The notes beneath the pieces are model-generated. The model searched no databases. It worked only from the letters and a program-made list of their open reading frames with translations, and was not told where the DNA came from. The position numbers and the translations under genes are program-made. Below, in pieces: positions 7,495-16,274 of a stretch of 24,757 nucleotides of DNA. Origin of the DNA: Minisyncoccota bacterium (GTDB taxonomy: Bacteria; Patescibacteriota; Microgenomatia; UBA1400; PJMF01); the NCBI GenBank assembly GCA_012799795.1, contig JAAZKO010000050.1:1-24757 (forward strand), written 5' to 3'. The number at the start of each line of letters is the position of its first letter. Within the stretch, counting starts at the first letter, position 1.

Positions 7495-8730
7495 GTGTTT
7501 AAAAAAAATAAATTTTTTTTGTTTCCATCCCTTATTATTATTTTAATTTTAATTGCTTATTTGAGTTTAAAAATTTGGCAAAAAAATTTTAAATCACCCA
7601 TTGGAGAAAATTTTCAATTCAGCTACATTACTGACAAGCTCTGGCCCAGAAAAAATAATCAAAAAAAAATTATTTATGGATTTTTACCCTACTGGAATAT
7701 TAATAAAGTAAAAATTCAGCCCGAATTGACCCATTTAAGCTACTTTGCTCTAGAGGTTGGCATTGATGGCCAAATAGTTATTGAAAGCAAACCTGGTGAA
7801 ACTGAACCCGGGTATCGACAATTAAATAGCGAGCAATTTTTCACTTTGATTGACAAAAACGATTTAAAACTTGAATTAGTTTTAAGCCAATTTGATTCAC
7901 AAAAAATTGAAGAATTATTGAATGATCAGCAAGCTTGGTTAACTTTATTAGAGCAAATAGATGGTCTATTATTAGCCTATCCCTTCACCGGCATTAATCT
8001 TGATTTTGAGTATCAAGGTGAAGCTAGCGATCAATTACGCCAACAATTTACTAATCTAGTAATAAGCATTCAGCAGCATTTGGCAGAATATAAAGAAAAA
8101 ATTAATTTGAGTGTTGATGCGTATGCTAGTGCTGGTAATTCAGAAAAGAAATTGCTTTGGGATATAAAAAAACTTGAGCCTTATTTAGATTATGTCATTG
8201 TAATGGCCTATGATTTTCACCGACAGAGTTCAGCTCAAGCCGGTCCAGGAGCACCTTTACTTGGTGGGCAAGATTTATGGAGTAGTGATATTAATAGCTT
8301 AATGAAAGGTTTTTTTGACCAAATTCCTCGAGAAAAAATTTTATTAGGCGTCCCATTTTATGGATATGCTTGGCAAACTGACAGCCTAGAACCTAGAGCT
8401 AATACCTATCCAGGAACTGGTTTTACCGTCAGCTATCAAGAAGCTCTTAATCTTAAACAATTAAGTGGAATTTGGGAGGGATGCGGAAATTTAGAAATTC
8501 ATTGGCAAGAAGAAGCACTATCCCCGTTTGCCACTCTTACTTGTCCAAAAAATGAAACAGAAGAAAAAGGTGAATTGCTTAATTACTTAGTTTATTTTGA
8601 AGATGCTCAATCCTTACAATATAAAATTGATTATGCAAAGCAATTGGACTTAGCCGGTGTTGCTATTTGGGCGCTAGGTTATGAGGGTAAAACAAGAGAT
8701 TTGTGGGAAGTGCTGGGAAGCTTAAATTAG
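7495..8730 (+). CDS. Membrane-anchored glycoside hydrolase family 18 protein (YaaH/chitinase-like)
   Basis: The 411-residue protein has an uncleaved signal anchor (about residues 8-27) and an extracytoplasmic GH18 barrel. The catalytic strand reads FTGINLDFEY: Asp170 and Glu172 keep the D-x-E pair (Glu172 as acid/base), while the first aspartate of the DxxDxDxE signature is Thr and the second is Asn, as in the YaaH-like wall-acting branch. Further signatures are VIVMAYDFH (235-242), GVPFYGYAW (285-293) and the closing GVAIWALG (388-395). Known members cleave N-acetylglucosamine-containing polymers or act on peptidoglycan; substrate cannot be told here. The start codon is GTG at 7495 with a weak AAAG upstream. 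It follows the class A PBP by 16 nt, which favours a role in wall remodelling. It ends facing a minus-strand operon, with 25 bp between stops and no visible terminator. Confidence 0.85.
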   Translation: MFKKNKFFLFPSLIIILILIAYLSLKIWQKNFKSPIGENFQFSYITDKLWPRKNNQKKIIYGFLPYWNINKVKIQPELTHLSYFALEVGIDGQIVIESKPGETEPGYRQLNSEQFFTLIDKNDLKLELVLSQFDSQKIEELLNDQQAWLTLLEQIDGLLLAYPFTGINLDFEYQGEASDQLRQQFTNLVISIQQHLAEYKEKINLSVDAYASAGNSEKKLLWDIKKLEPYLDYVIVMAYDFHRQSSAQAGPGAPLLGGQDLWSSDINSLMKGFFDQIPREKILLGVPFYGYAWQTDSLEPRANTYPGTGFTVSYQEALNLKQLSGIWEGCGNLEIHWQEEALSPFATLTCPKNETEEKGELLNYLVYFEDAQSLQYKIDYAKQLDLAGVAIWALGYEGKTRDLWEVLGSLN

Positions 8731-8755
8731 TCAATCTAATAAAATTGAAAAGATA

Positions 8756-10654
8756 TTAATAATTTTTGAACTGTTTGGCTAAAATAAATGACCAAGCTCC
8801 AGTTGCTAAAAAGAACAATCCAGTTAGCAACAAACCTAGAGTAGTAAATATCGAACCAGCATTGTAAGTTCCACTTTCTGTTGAAACAACTGTTTCCCTA
8901 GCACTACTAGTGGCAGCTTGAGGCGTGGCTGTAGACGTAGCAATAGGGCTTGGAAAAGGAGTTAAATTTGCATTTGGCAAATAGGGATCACCGGTTCCAT
9001 AAGGTAAAGATCTTGTTTCGTTACTAGCAATTGTCCTGCTTTCTGCATCCGCCCCTCTTCCATAATCCAGGGCTTCTTCGCTTACAGTAAAATCGTAACT
9101 CTTGCTCACTTCTTTTCCAGTATTAGGATCAATATATGTATAAATAATTGTGTGTTCCCCAGGACTCAAGCTTTCTTTTAAACTAGCTATATCAAGCGCT
9201 AGATTGCCATTTGCATCAGTCTCCATAACTGTTTCTATAACTGCATCTGAATGAACTTCTATTTTTACTGTAATATTTGCTGGCAAATTAGCTTTAATAA
9301 TTGGTTGAGTTGAGTTAATAACATTGTCACCCCTGCCACTCGCCTCATTTAACATATCTAAATCTAAGGTTCTATCTTCGTCAGTTAATGCAATGTCCTG
9401 ATTTGTTGAGGTCTTAGTACTCTCTGTTACTTCTTCAGTAATTAATGAATCCTCAGCTAAATTATCAATTGATTCAATTTCTTGAACATTATTGCTCAAA
9501 TCTTCAAATTCTTCATTATTCTCACCCAACAATTCTTCTCTAGTAAGTGATAGCTTATCATCTGCTTGATTAACTTCCTGCCCCATAATAATTTCTGGCA
9601 CTGGCTGGGCATTTGCCAAGTCCAACACTCTACTAGTAATTGAATTCATTTCAACACCTTGAACTTTAACTGATATTACACTGTCTTCTCTTACTGCTGG
9701 ATAATCATTAAGACCTAAATTAAAGGCATTTGCTAAAGAAATTGCCCAGCTGCCTGAAGATTTAACTAAAGTAGATAAAGCTCCAGCCCCTTCCAAAGTA
9801 ACAAAAACAATTGCTCCTTCGCCGGGCTGGCCGTTAGCTTGACTAACCGTGCCATAGATAGTTTGATTATTGGGAGAAGCACTCCCCAGATTACTTGCTG
9901 TTTTAATTTGATATGGATTGCCAGCATTATCAAAAGTCGCTTTGCTTCCCGTACCCAATAAGTAATGATAATTTGTATTGGGTTCCAGGCCCCTAACGGT
10001 AACGTGATGTAAACGATATGGCTTAATCACTCCAGATAGTTGATCTCTATCATCACTAGCCTGTTGTTTTATATCACTGCTACCTGTCCCATATTTAATA
10101 AAGCCAATAGTTTCTTCATCAGTATAAAAGGAAACCGTAAAGGATTTATCAGTCACATTGCTAGTAAAAATATTTTTGGGAGTTGTTTCTGGTGTTGCCC
10201 TTGGAGCGAATAGACCAGTTCCATTACCAAATAAAATAATCCCCGCAATCAAAGAGCCTACTAAAAATAATAAGCCTAAAATTGTGGGTATGCCCTTTTT
10301 TCCAGGTTTTTTATCTGATTTTTTATTTTTTTTATCAGTTTTTTTTCTGTTTTTTTTACCAATTTGTTCAGTTGGAACTAATTTTTCATCACTAGCTTTA
10401 GTTTTAAGCACTGTTGGGACAACTGGCATAGATGGGGCTGTTGCGGGAGGCGCTACTGGCGGTTTACTATGTATAGTATCTTTTTGTGCAGGGCTTTGTT
10501 TGCTTTGAATAATTAGACTTGGACTTTCCACCGGGGCAATAGGGTTCTTTACAGGAGTATTAGTTTTAGCACTAACAACCTGAGGCGGCACGGGCTTGGG
10601 TAAATTTTGAGCAGTCTTTGATTGTGCTGATGAATTATCGTTTAAAACTTGCAT
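8756..10654 (-). CDS. Large surface protein with FN3 and carboxypeptidase-regulatory-like domains and two membrane anchors
   Basis: A protein of about 632 residues. Order: a Pro/Ser/Thr-rich cytoplasmic tail (about 1-95), a lysine block (about 100-121, KKNRKKTDKKNKKSDKKPGKK), a membrane helix (about 121-143), an FN3-like domain (about 157-250, ending HHVTVRGLEPNTNYHYLLG), a carboxypeptidase-regulatory-like beta domain starting TIYGTVSQANGQPGEGA, a long acidic linker, a third Ig-like domain (about 457-526), a Ser/Thr/Pro-rich stalk and a C-terminal membrane helix (about 600-626). Both ends appear cytoplasmic, so the folded part would form an external loop tethered at both sides. The ATG at 10654 is preferred over the TTG at 10672. 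It ends the murJ-pilN-pilO operon after a 68+ bp gap that may hold its own promoter. It may be an adhesin or pilus-associated protein; this is inference. Confidence 0.7.
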   Translation of the reverse strand: MQVLNDNSSAQSKTAQNLPKPVPPQVVSAKTNTPVKNPIAPVESPSLIIQSKQSPAQKDTIHSKPPVAPPATAPSMPVVPTVLKTKASDEKLVPTEQIGKKNRKKTDKKNKKSDKKPGKKGIPTILGLLFLVGSLIAGIILFGNGTGLFAPRATPETTPKNIFTSNVTDKSFTVSFYTDEETIGFIKYGTGSSDIKQQASDDRDQLSGVIKPYRLHHVTVRGLEPNTNYHYLLGTGSKATFDNAGNPYQIKTASNLGSASPNNQTIYGTVSQANGQPGEGAIVFVTLEGAGALSTLVKSSGSWAISLANAFNLGLNDYPAVREDSVISVKVQGVEMNSITSRVLDLANAQPVPEIIMGQEVNQADDKLSLTREELLGENNEEFEDLSNNVQEIESIDNLAEDSLITEEVTESTKTSTNQDIALTDEDRTLDLDMLNEASGRGDNVINSTQPIIKANLPANITVKIEVHSDAVIETVMETDANGNLALDIASLKESLSPGEHTIIYTYIDPNTGKEVSKSYDFTVSEEALDYGRGADAESRTIASNETRSLPYGTGDPYLPNANLTPFPSPIATSTATPQAATSSARETVVSTESGTYNAGSIFTTLGLLLTGLFFLATGAWSFILAKQFKNY

Positions 10655-10740
10655 ATCAATATTAAGACACAAAAATGCCTTATTTTTACTCTATACGAAT
10701 TAAAAAAAGATCACAAGGCGAAGAAAAACCAAACAAAAAA

Positions 10741-11109
10741 CTAATCATCTTCATCTATTTCATTATTATCTATTGATGGATTGATAATGTCAGTAAAAAC
10801 CCCCTGTTTACCACGTCTTTCATCTCCTGCAAGCAAATAAACATAGATCGGGAAAGAACTTAACTCTTCATCGCTGAGCGCACGCTTTTGTTCAATTAAA
10901 GAAAATACTTCTGTGTCTAGGCGTGGTACTAAAGGTTTAGCTAATTCTGTAAGCTCTTGGTCAATTTTGACTTTTTTTTGAGAAGTCAAAATACTAACAG
11001 CAGTCCAAATTAGCACAGCTAGCAAAAATAGAATTCCTACCCATAAAATACTCTTCTGACGACGTAAACGATTAAGTTCTTTTTTTAATCTAGCTTTTTC
11101 TTTATTCAT
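10741..11109 (-). CDS. Small single-pass membrane protein of the pilN-pilO locus
   Basis: Unrecognised family. The 122-residue protein has a short basic coiled N-terminus (KEKARLKKELNRLRRQK), one membrane helix (about residues 21-42), an external segment with IDQELTELAKPLVPRLDTEVFSLI split by prolines, and an acidic tail (NNEIDEDD). Its start overlaps the pilO stop by one base (TAATG), so translation is coupled. The position after pilO is where pilP lies in Proteobacteria; a PilP-like or pilus-assembly accessory role is plausible from context but no PilP similarity is visible. Confidence 0.6.
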   Translation of the reverse strand: MNKEKARLKKELNRLRRQKSILWVGILFLLAVLIWTAVSILTSQKKVKIDQELTELAKPLVPRLDTEVFSLIEQKRALSDEELSSFPIYVYLLAGDERRGKQGVFTDIINPSIDNNEIDEDD

Positions 11110-11741
11110 TATTGATCCATTGTTGAACTTAGTATGTAATATGGTAAAGAAACTTTTAATGAAGCAGATAGGTTGTCAGATTCAGTCATTCTTTCTACCA
11201 CTACCTGGTCAACGATTATTACTTGACGCAAATTCATTATTTTTTCAACAAATTCTCTAATTTGCAAATAGCTTCCAATTACTTCAATATTAATTTCTAA
11301 AAAATCTCGTTGATAATTACTAAACTCATTGCTGAGAGATCCTTCTTCAACTGTTTTAGGAACTTTTGTTAAGGACATCACATTAATTACTAACTGTCCT
11401 TCTCCAGCTAATTTTTCTAATTTCTTTAACGATTTCACCAGGTCTAACTGTCTTGGAATAGTCTCTTCCAATAGATAAAACTGGGGTTGGTAGAGTGTAT
11501 ATTGTTCTTGAGCACTAGCTAAACTAGCTAATTTTAGATTCATTTGTTGAGTTAACTCCTTTTTATCCTGAATTTCCTTAACTAAATCAGCCATGGTTAT
11601 TAAGGTTGGACGTATAGCAAAAAGAGCAAAGAAAATTACAATTAAAATAGATAAAATAAGTTCTATTGAAACTCTAGCTACTGGCTTTTGGTAAAAATCC
11701 ATTAAAACTGATGCTAGTTGCTCTTGTTTATTTTTTGCCAT
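11109..11741 (-). CDS. pilO: Type IV pilus assembly protein PilO-like
   Basis: The 210-residue protein has the PilO layout: a short cytoplasmic N-terminus, one membrane helix (about residues 25-44), a coiled coil (about 46-95, LVKEIQDKKELTQQMNLKLA) and a C-terminal ferredoxin-like domain (about 100-205). PilO forms the inner-membrane alignment complex with PilN and PilM. The gene starts 2 nt after the pilN stop. Call is based on architecture and gene order; sequence motifs in this family are weak. Confidence 0.75.
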   Translation of the reverse strand: MAKNKQEQLASVLMDFYQKPVARVSIELILSILIVIFFALFAIRPTLITMADLVKEIQDKKELTQQMNLKLASLASAQEQYTLYQPQFYLLEETIPRQLDLVKSLKKLEKLAGEGQLVINVMSLTKVPKTVEEGSLSNEFSNYQRDFLEINIEVIGSYLQIREFVEKIMNLRQVIIVDQVVVERMTESDNLSASLKVSLPYYILSSTMDQ

Positions 11742-11743
11742 TA

Positions 11744-12346
11744 TTATTTAATAATTTCCTCTGTAGAATTAGCTGTTTTAACAATTTTTGCTCTCATATC
11801 AAAGCTTAAACCTGGCAAATTTTCTCCTCTTGATTCAATTTTTTCCATAGAAACATCATTAAAATATGCTGATAATTTTACATTATTAACTAGAATATTG
11901 AGGGCTGTTTGAGACAAAGCTATGCCTGAGAAAATTACTTCATTTTGTTTAATGGTTAGTTCGTCTAAAATAATATTGCTTGGAATAGTTTCATTTAATA
12001 AAGGAAAAATTTCTATCAAATTAGACTCTTGTTGCAATTGCTCCACATCATCAATTTGTGCTTGCACAAAAAGGAAGTTTTTTTCTAAATCACTATAAGC
12101 TTCAATCGCTGTTTTTTGTTGATTAATAATGACGTTTAAATCAGTTACTTGACGATCTAAAATGAAACGAGTAAGAAAACTAAAAATTACCACCAGCTGA
12201 GTAAAAATCACTATGTAACGCCCAACCGAAACCGTCCATTTTAAAGAACGACCCAAGGCTGTCTCAAAAAAGGGGTCTTTAGGCATTAAATTGACATCTA
12301 AGACAATTGGAGCTTGTTTTTTTCTCTTGGATTTCACTCTGGGCAT
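11744..12346 (-). CDS. pilN: Type IV pilus assembly protein PilN-like
   Basis: The 200-residue protein shows the PilN pattern: a basic N-terminus, the VNLMPKDPF segment (18-26), equivalent to the INLLP motif through which PilN binds PilM, a membrane helix (about 42-62), a coiled coil and an alpha/beta domain near the C-terminus (LDELTIKQNEVIFSGIALSQ). It lies 40 bp after murJ and directly before pilO. The usual upstream partner pilM is not adjacent; murJ occupies its place, so PilM must be encoded elsewhere if the PilM-binding motif is functional. Confidence 0.8.
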   Translation of the reverse strand: MPRVKSKRKKQAPIVLDVNLMPKDPFFETALGRSLKWTVSVGRYIVIFTQLVVIFSFLTRFILDRQVTDLNVIINQQKTAIEAYSDLEKNFLFVQAQIDDVEQLQQESNLIEIFPLLNETIPSNIILDELTIKQNEVIFSGIALSQTALNILVNNVKLSAYFNDVSMEKIESRGENLPGLSFDMRAKIVKTANSTEEIIK

Positions 12347-12386
12347 TAGTTACATTGTAGATTAATTTGATAGATAATAAAAGATC

Positions 12387-14075
12387 TTATTTAAACAATT
12401 CTTCCTCAATAGAACTGTCAAGTAAAATCTCTTGAGAATCCTCGAGCACTGGGCGCCATTTACCAAACTTAGCAATTAAGCTATTAAAGTAAGTCAATTC
12501 TCTAACATCAAATAAAATCGAAAAATAAAGATAAACTAATAAAGCAACTGTGCTAGTAGAAATAGTTAATGCTATAAGATCAATTGTTCTTGTTGTGTCA
12601 AAAATCACTTCGTCCAAAATTTTAAATGGCAAATATAAGAAGACAGCCATAAAAAAGCTAGCTAACAAGATCTTTAGTTGAGGAAAAAAGAAATCTTTAA
12701 AAGTGAAGCACTTAATTTTTTTATCTAATAAAAGTAACATTAGTAATAATTCGACAAAAGCTGTAACAGTAATTGAGATACCTAAACTAAAAACCCCCCA
12801 ATTAAAAACATAAATGCCCAAAGTATTAATAATTAAATAAATAATAACTGAAATAGTACTTACCATAAAAGGAGATTTGGTATCTTTTAGTGCATAAAAG
12901 CTACGGATCAATAATTGCACCATTGCTTGAGCAGTAATAGAAATGGCAATCAAAGCCACTATCTTCCCCGTAGTAATAGTCGTTTGCCAAGGAAAATTTG
13001 CCGTACCAAAAACTAAACGCACAGCTGGAACACGTAAAATCAGCAAAAGCACTGAAGCAGGCATAGCTAAAAAGGAGATTTGATTAAGAGATTGCAAAAG
13101 TAACTGATTAAATTTTTTCCTATTAATAGCAGCTGACTCCTCTGATAAAAAGGGGAAAGAAGCCTGACTAATTGGCACGCCAAAGAAACGAATTGGCAAA
13201 GTCATTAGACGACGGGCTAAATTAATAATTACAAAACTCAAGTCACCAATACTAGTAGCAAAAAAACCCATGGCTAAATTTTGCAATTCACCAACTCCAA
13301 CAGACATTAAACGTGGAGGCATCATTTTAAATAGTTTTTTTACTCCAATAAAGCGCCAATCAAATAAAGCTTGCCAACGATAACCAATTTTTAAAATTAA
13401 AGGAAATTGAATGAGCATGTGAAGAGCTGCTCCAATAACCACGCCTAAGCCCGCAGCATAAATACCAAGATATTTGGCAAAAAATAAAGAACTAAGAATG
13501 ATGCCTAGGTTATAAATTAAAGGGGCTATGGCTGGAACAATAAAGCGCTGATAAGCCTGTAGGATTCCTGTTAAAAAATTAGAAATAGCAAAGAAAAATT
13601 GAGCAAATAACATTATTCTTGTTAGATTAACAGCAACATTTACTTGTTCAGGAGTAAATTCGATACCGGTTCGAGCCAGAGTAATCTGCCGAGCGAAGAT
13701 GAAAGCAAGAATAGAAAAAAAAGCAAAAATTAATAAAACTAAATTCATCACTATTGAAGTAAATTGAAAAGCTTTCTTTTTATCTTTCCTCTTCAATTCT
13801 GTAAATAGCGGAATAAAAGCAGCTGATAGTGCCCCGAGAACAATTAGTTGAAAGAGCAAATCAGGAATCTGAAAAGCGATCTGAAAAGCTTCATAAGCCT
13901 GCTGACTACTAACATTATTAAAAAAAAGTTTAATTAGCACCCTCTCCCTCAACAAACCCAATAGTGAAGAAGAAATATTTGCTGCTGTAATAATAAATGC
14001 CGCCGATAAAATTGAGTTTTGCTTTTTAGCTAACCACTGCGAATTGGCTTTGAAAATTTTATTAAAAGAAATCAT
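12387..14075 (-). CDS. murJ: Lipid II flippase MurJ (MviN)
   Basis: Moves the peptidoglycan precursor lipid II across the cytoplasmic membrane. The 562-residue polytopic protein has the family N-terminal region (ANISSSLLGLLRERVLIKLF) with its conserved arginines, and the typical AAFIPLFTELKRKDKKKAF loop after the second helix. About 14 membrane segments can be counted, and the C-terminal hydrophilic tail (about 40 residues) is slightly longer than usual. It starts the minus-strand operon that continues into pilN. A -10-like TATAAT lies at 14093-14088, 12 bp before the ATG, without a good -35. With the class A PBP and GH18 hydrolase in the same window it shows the cell builds a peptidoglycan wall. 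Confidence 0.94.
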   Translation of the reverse strand: MISFNKIFKANSQWLAKKQNSILSAAFIITAANISSSLLGLLRERVLIKLFFNNVSSQQAYEAFQIAFQIPDLLFQLIVLGALSAAFIPLFTELKRKDKKKAFQFTSIVMNLVLLIFAFFSILAFIFARQITLARTGIEFTPEQVNVAVNLTRIMLFAQFFFAISNFLTGILQAYQRFIVPAIAPLIYNLGIILSSLFFAKYLGIYAAGLGVVIGAALHMLIQFPLILKIGYRWQALFDWRFIGVKKLFKMMPPRLMSVGVGELQNLAMGFFATSIGDLSFVIINLARRLMTLPIRFFGVPISQASFPFLSEESAAINRKKFNQLLLQSLNQISFLAMPASVLLLILRVPAVRLVFGTANFPWQTTITTGKIVALIAISITAQAMVQLLIRSFYALKDTKSPFMVSTISVIIYLIINTLGIYVFNWGVFSLGISITVTAFVELLLMLLLLDKKIKCFTFKDFFFPQLKILLASFFMAVFLYLPFKILDEVIFDTTRTIDLIALTISTSTVALLVYLYFSILFDVRELTYFNSLIAKFGKWRPVLEDSQEILLDSSIEEELFK

Positions 14076-14149
14076 AGGCTTAGTTCAATTATAGAAAGAA
14101 TTAGAAGAAAAGGAAATCCAAGATTTAATTAGAAGAAATTAGAGAAAAC

Positions 14150-14178
14150 TTGTATGATTATATCTTTTCTTGTATAAT
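14150..14178 (+). promoter_or_regulatory. Promoter of rpsT-lepA
   Basis: TTGTAT at 14150-14155, a 17-bp spacer and a perfect TATAAT at 14173-14178, giving a transcription start near 14185. The rpsT ATG at 14212 follows a Shine-Dalgarno AAAAAGGAAA at about 14197-14206. Confidence 0.8.
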
Positions 14179-14211
14179 CACCTCTTGTTAAATTGAAAAA
14201 AGGAAACATCA

Positions 14212-14451
14212 ATGCCAATTTTAAAAAGTGCTAAAAAAGCACTAAGAATCAGCAAGAAAAAAAATATTGTTAATCGTAAAATAAAGTCTCAGGTTAAAAC
14301 AGCTACAGATCAAGTAAAAAAAGAACCTAAGCAAAAAAACTTGTCCCTGGCTAGTAGTAAAATTGATCGAGCTGTTAAAAAAAACTTGATTCATAAAAAC
14401 AAAGCAGCCCGCATCAAATCTAGACTTGCCAAGCTTAAAAGCAAATCCTAA
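14212..14451 (+). CDS. rpsT: Small ribosomal subunit protein bS20
   Basis: The 79-residue, lysine-rich protein has the bS20 pattern: N-terminal KSAKKALRISKKKNIVNRKIKSQVKT, then a helix ending in DRAVKKNLIHKNKAARIKSRLAKL. That closing HxNKAARxKSRL motif is the family hallmark. It binds 16S rRNA in the 30S body. It is a little shorter than the usual 85-90 residues, missing mostly C-terminal residues. It has its own strong promoter and Shine-Dalgarno, and its stop is 2 nt before the lepA start, so the two are translated as a pair. Confidence 0.96.
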   Translation: MPILKSAKKALRISKKKNIVNRKIKSQVKTATDQVKKEPKQKNLSLASSKIDRAVKKNLIHKNKAARIKSRLAKLKSKS

Positions 14452-14453
14452 CA

Positions 14454-16274
14454 ATGGCAAAGCTCTCTAGAATTAGAAATTTTTCTATCATTGCACATGT
14501 GGATCACGGTAAAACTACCCTAACCGATGTTTTTTTACGTTTAACAAATGCTGTTAGTAAAAGTAAATTTCATGAACGAATGATGGATTCCAACCCCATT
14601 GAACAAGAAAAAGGGGTCACCATTAAGTTAGCACCGGTGCGAATGGATTATCAGGGCTATGTTCTTAATCTAATTGATACTCCAGGACATGTTGATTTTG
14701 CTTATGAGGTTAGTCGTTCCTTAGCTGCTTGCGAAGGTGCTGTTCTATTAGTTGACGCCAGTCAGGGAGTGCAAGCTCAAACTTTAGCTAATTATCAAAA
14801 AGCTAAAGATCTTGGTCTAACTATTATCCCAGTCATCAATAAAATTGATTTACCATCTGCTAATATTGAGCAATGTTTGTTAGAAATGATGGAAATCTTT
14901 AATTTAAAAGAAGATGAAATTTTACAAGTCAGTGCTAAAACAGGACTGGGTGTAGAAAAAATTTTAGAAGCAATTATTGAGAGAATTCCAGCCCCACAAC
15001 TAACACTTGTTCAGGAAAGAAAACCTAATAATCAAGGCGCTAGTAAAGAAAAAAAAGGAACTCAAGCACTGATTATTACTTCAAAATTTGATAATCACCA
15101 GGGAGCAATTGCCTACGTCAGAGTTGTTAGGGGCCAAATTAATAAGGAAAGTTTACATTTAATTTTCACTAACACTAGTTTTAATCCAATAGAAATTGGT
15201 GTTTTCACTCCTGATCCTACTAAAAAAGATTTTCTAACAGCGGGAGAAGTGGGCTACATTGCTACAGGATTAAAAGATACCAGTCAATTAAAAATTGGCG
15301 ACACCATTACTAGTGTTAAAGAGAAAAAATACGCCAGCCCTTTAGCTGGATATCAAGAACCGCAGGCAATGGTTTTTATGGAACTTTATCCAATTGATAG
15401 TAAAAATTACACTGAATTAAAAGAAGCAATGGCTAAATTGAGCTTGCATGATAGTGCTCTCCAATATCAAGCCACTAATTCTGTAGCTCTGGGCAACGGT
15501 CTTAGAGTAGGATTCTTGGGAATTTTTCACGCAGAAATCGTTAGGGAAAGACTCTTAAGAGAGTTTTATTTAGAATTGATTAGTACTGCTCCTTCAATCA
15601 CTTATCAAATAGTTACGGCAAATCAAGAAAATATACTAATTAACAACCCTGCCGAACTCCCAGAAGCTGGTCGAATTAAAGAAATTAGAGAAGCAATCTG
15701 TCAATTAAATATTTTTAGTCCAGAAGAATATTTGTCTGAGATCATGAAATTTTGCCAAGAAAGAAGAGGTGAATTAAAAAATAGTCTACGAACTGCCAAT
15801 CGTAATCAACTTAAATATGAAATTCCTTTTGCTGAGTTAGTTAATGACTTTCATGATCAGCTAAAATCAATAACTTCCGGATTTGGCTCAATGGATTACC
15901 GCTTCAGTCATTATCAAGCAGTCGATGCAGTTAAAGTCGATATTTTGATTAATTTTGTCAATATTGAAGCTCTTAGTTTTATTACCATCAAGGGAAATGC
16001 TGATAAAAAAGCTAGAGCCATTGTAAAAAAACTTAAGGAAGTTATCCCTAGACACATGTTTGAGATTCCTATTCAAGCAGCGATTGGCGGTAAGATTATC
16101 TCTCGAGAAACTATTAAAGCTTTCCGCAAGGATGTAACCGCTAAACTATATGGTGGTGATCGTACCAGAAGAATGAAACTGCTTAAAAAACAGAGTAAAG
16201 GTAAAAAAAGAATGAAGCAGTTTGGCAAAGTTGAACTTAACCAAGAAGCTTTTTTAGCTGTTTTAGAAAATTAA
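14454..16274 (+). CDS. lepA: Elongation factor 4 (back-translocating GTPase LepA)
   Basis: The 606-residue translational GTPase has LepA's usual length. GTPase motifs: AHVDHGKT (14-21), KGVTIK (53-58), DTPGH (75-79), NKID (129-132) and SAK (160-162). The C-terminal LepA-specific domain is complete and diagnostic: KAFRKDVTAKLYGGD, RRMKLLKKQSKGKKRMKQFG and the end NQEAFLAVLEN. It acts on stalled or mis-translocated ribosomes and in 30S biogenesis. It is co-transcribed with rpsT. The stop codon shares the four bases TTAA (16271-16274) with the stop of the convergent SurA-like gene, so no room exists for a separate terminator. Confidence 0.97.
   Translation: MAKLSRIRNFSIIAHVDHGKTTLTDVFLRLTNAVSKSKFHERMMDSNPIEQEKGVTIKLAPVRMDYQGYVLNLIDTPGHVDFAYEVSRSLAACEGAVLLVDASQGVQAQTLANYQKAKDLGLTIIPVINKIDLPSANIEQCLLEMMEIFNLKEDEILQVSAKTGLGVEKILEAIIERIPAPQLTLVQERKPNNQGASKEKKGTQALIITSKFDNHQGAIAYVRVVRGQINKESLHLIFTNTSFNPIEIGVFTPDPTKKDFLTAGEVGYIATGLKDTSQLKIGDTITSVKEKKYASPLAGYQEPQAMVFMELYPIDSKNYTELKEAMAKLSLHDSALQYQATNSVALGNGLRVGFLGIFHAEIVRERLLREFYLELISTAPSITYQIVTANQENILINNPAELPEAGRIKEIREAICQLNIFSPEEYLSEIMKFCQERRGELKNSLRTANRNQLKYEIPFAELVNDFHDQLKSITSGFGSMDYRFSHYQAVDAVKVDILINFVNIEALSFITIKGNADKKARAIVKKLKEVIPRHMFEIPIQAAIGGKIISRETIKAFRKDVTAKLYGGDRTRRMKLLKKQSKGKKRMKQFGKVELNQEAFLAVLEN

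Noticed and set aside
10158..10508. Plus-strand frame of 116 codons with hydrophobic Phe-rich stretches
   Set aside because: It is antisense to the lysine-rich and Pro-rich part of the FN3 surface protein; its Phe/Leu runs are reverse complements of Lys codons.
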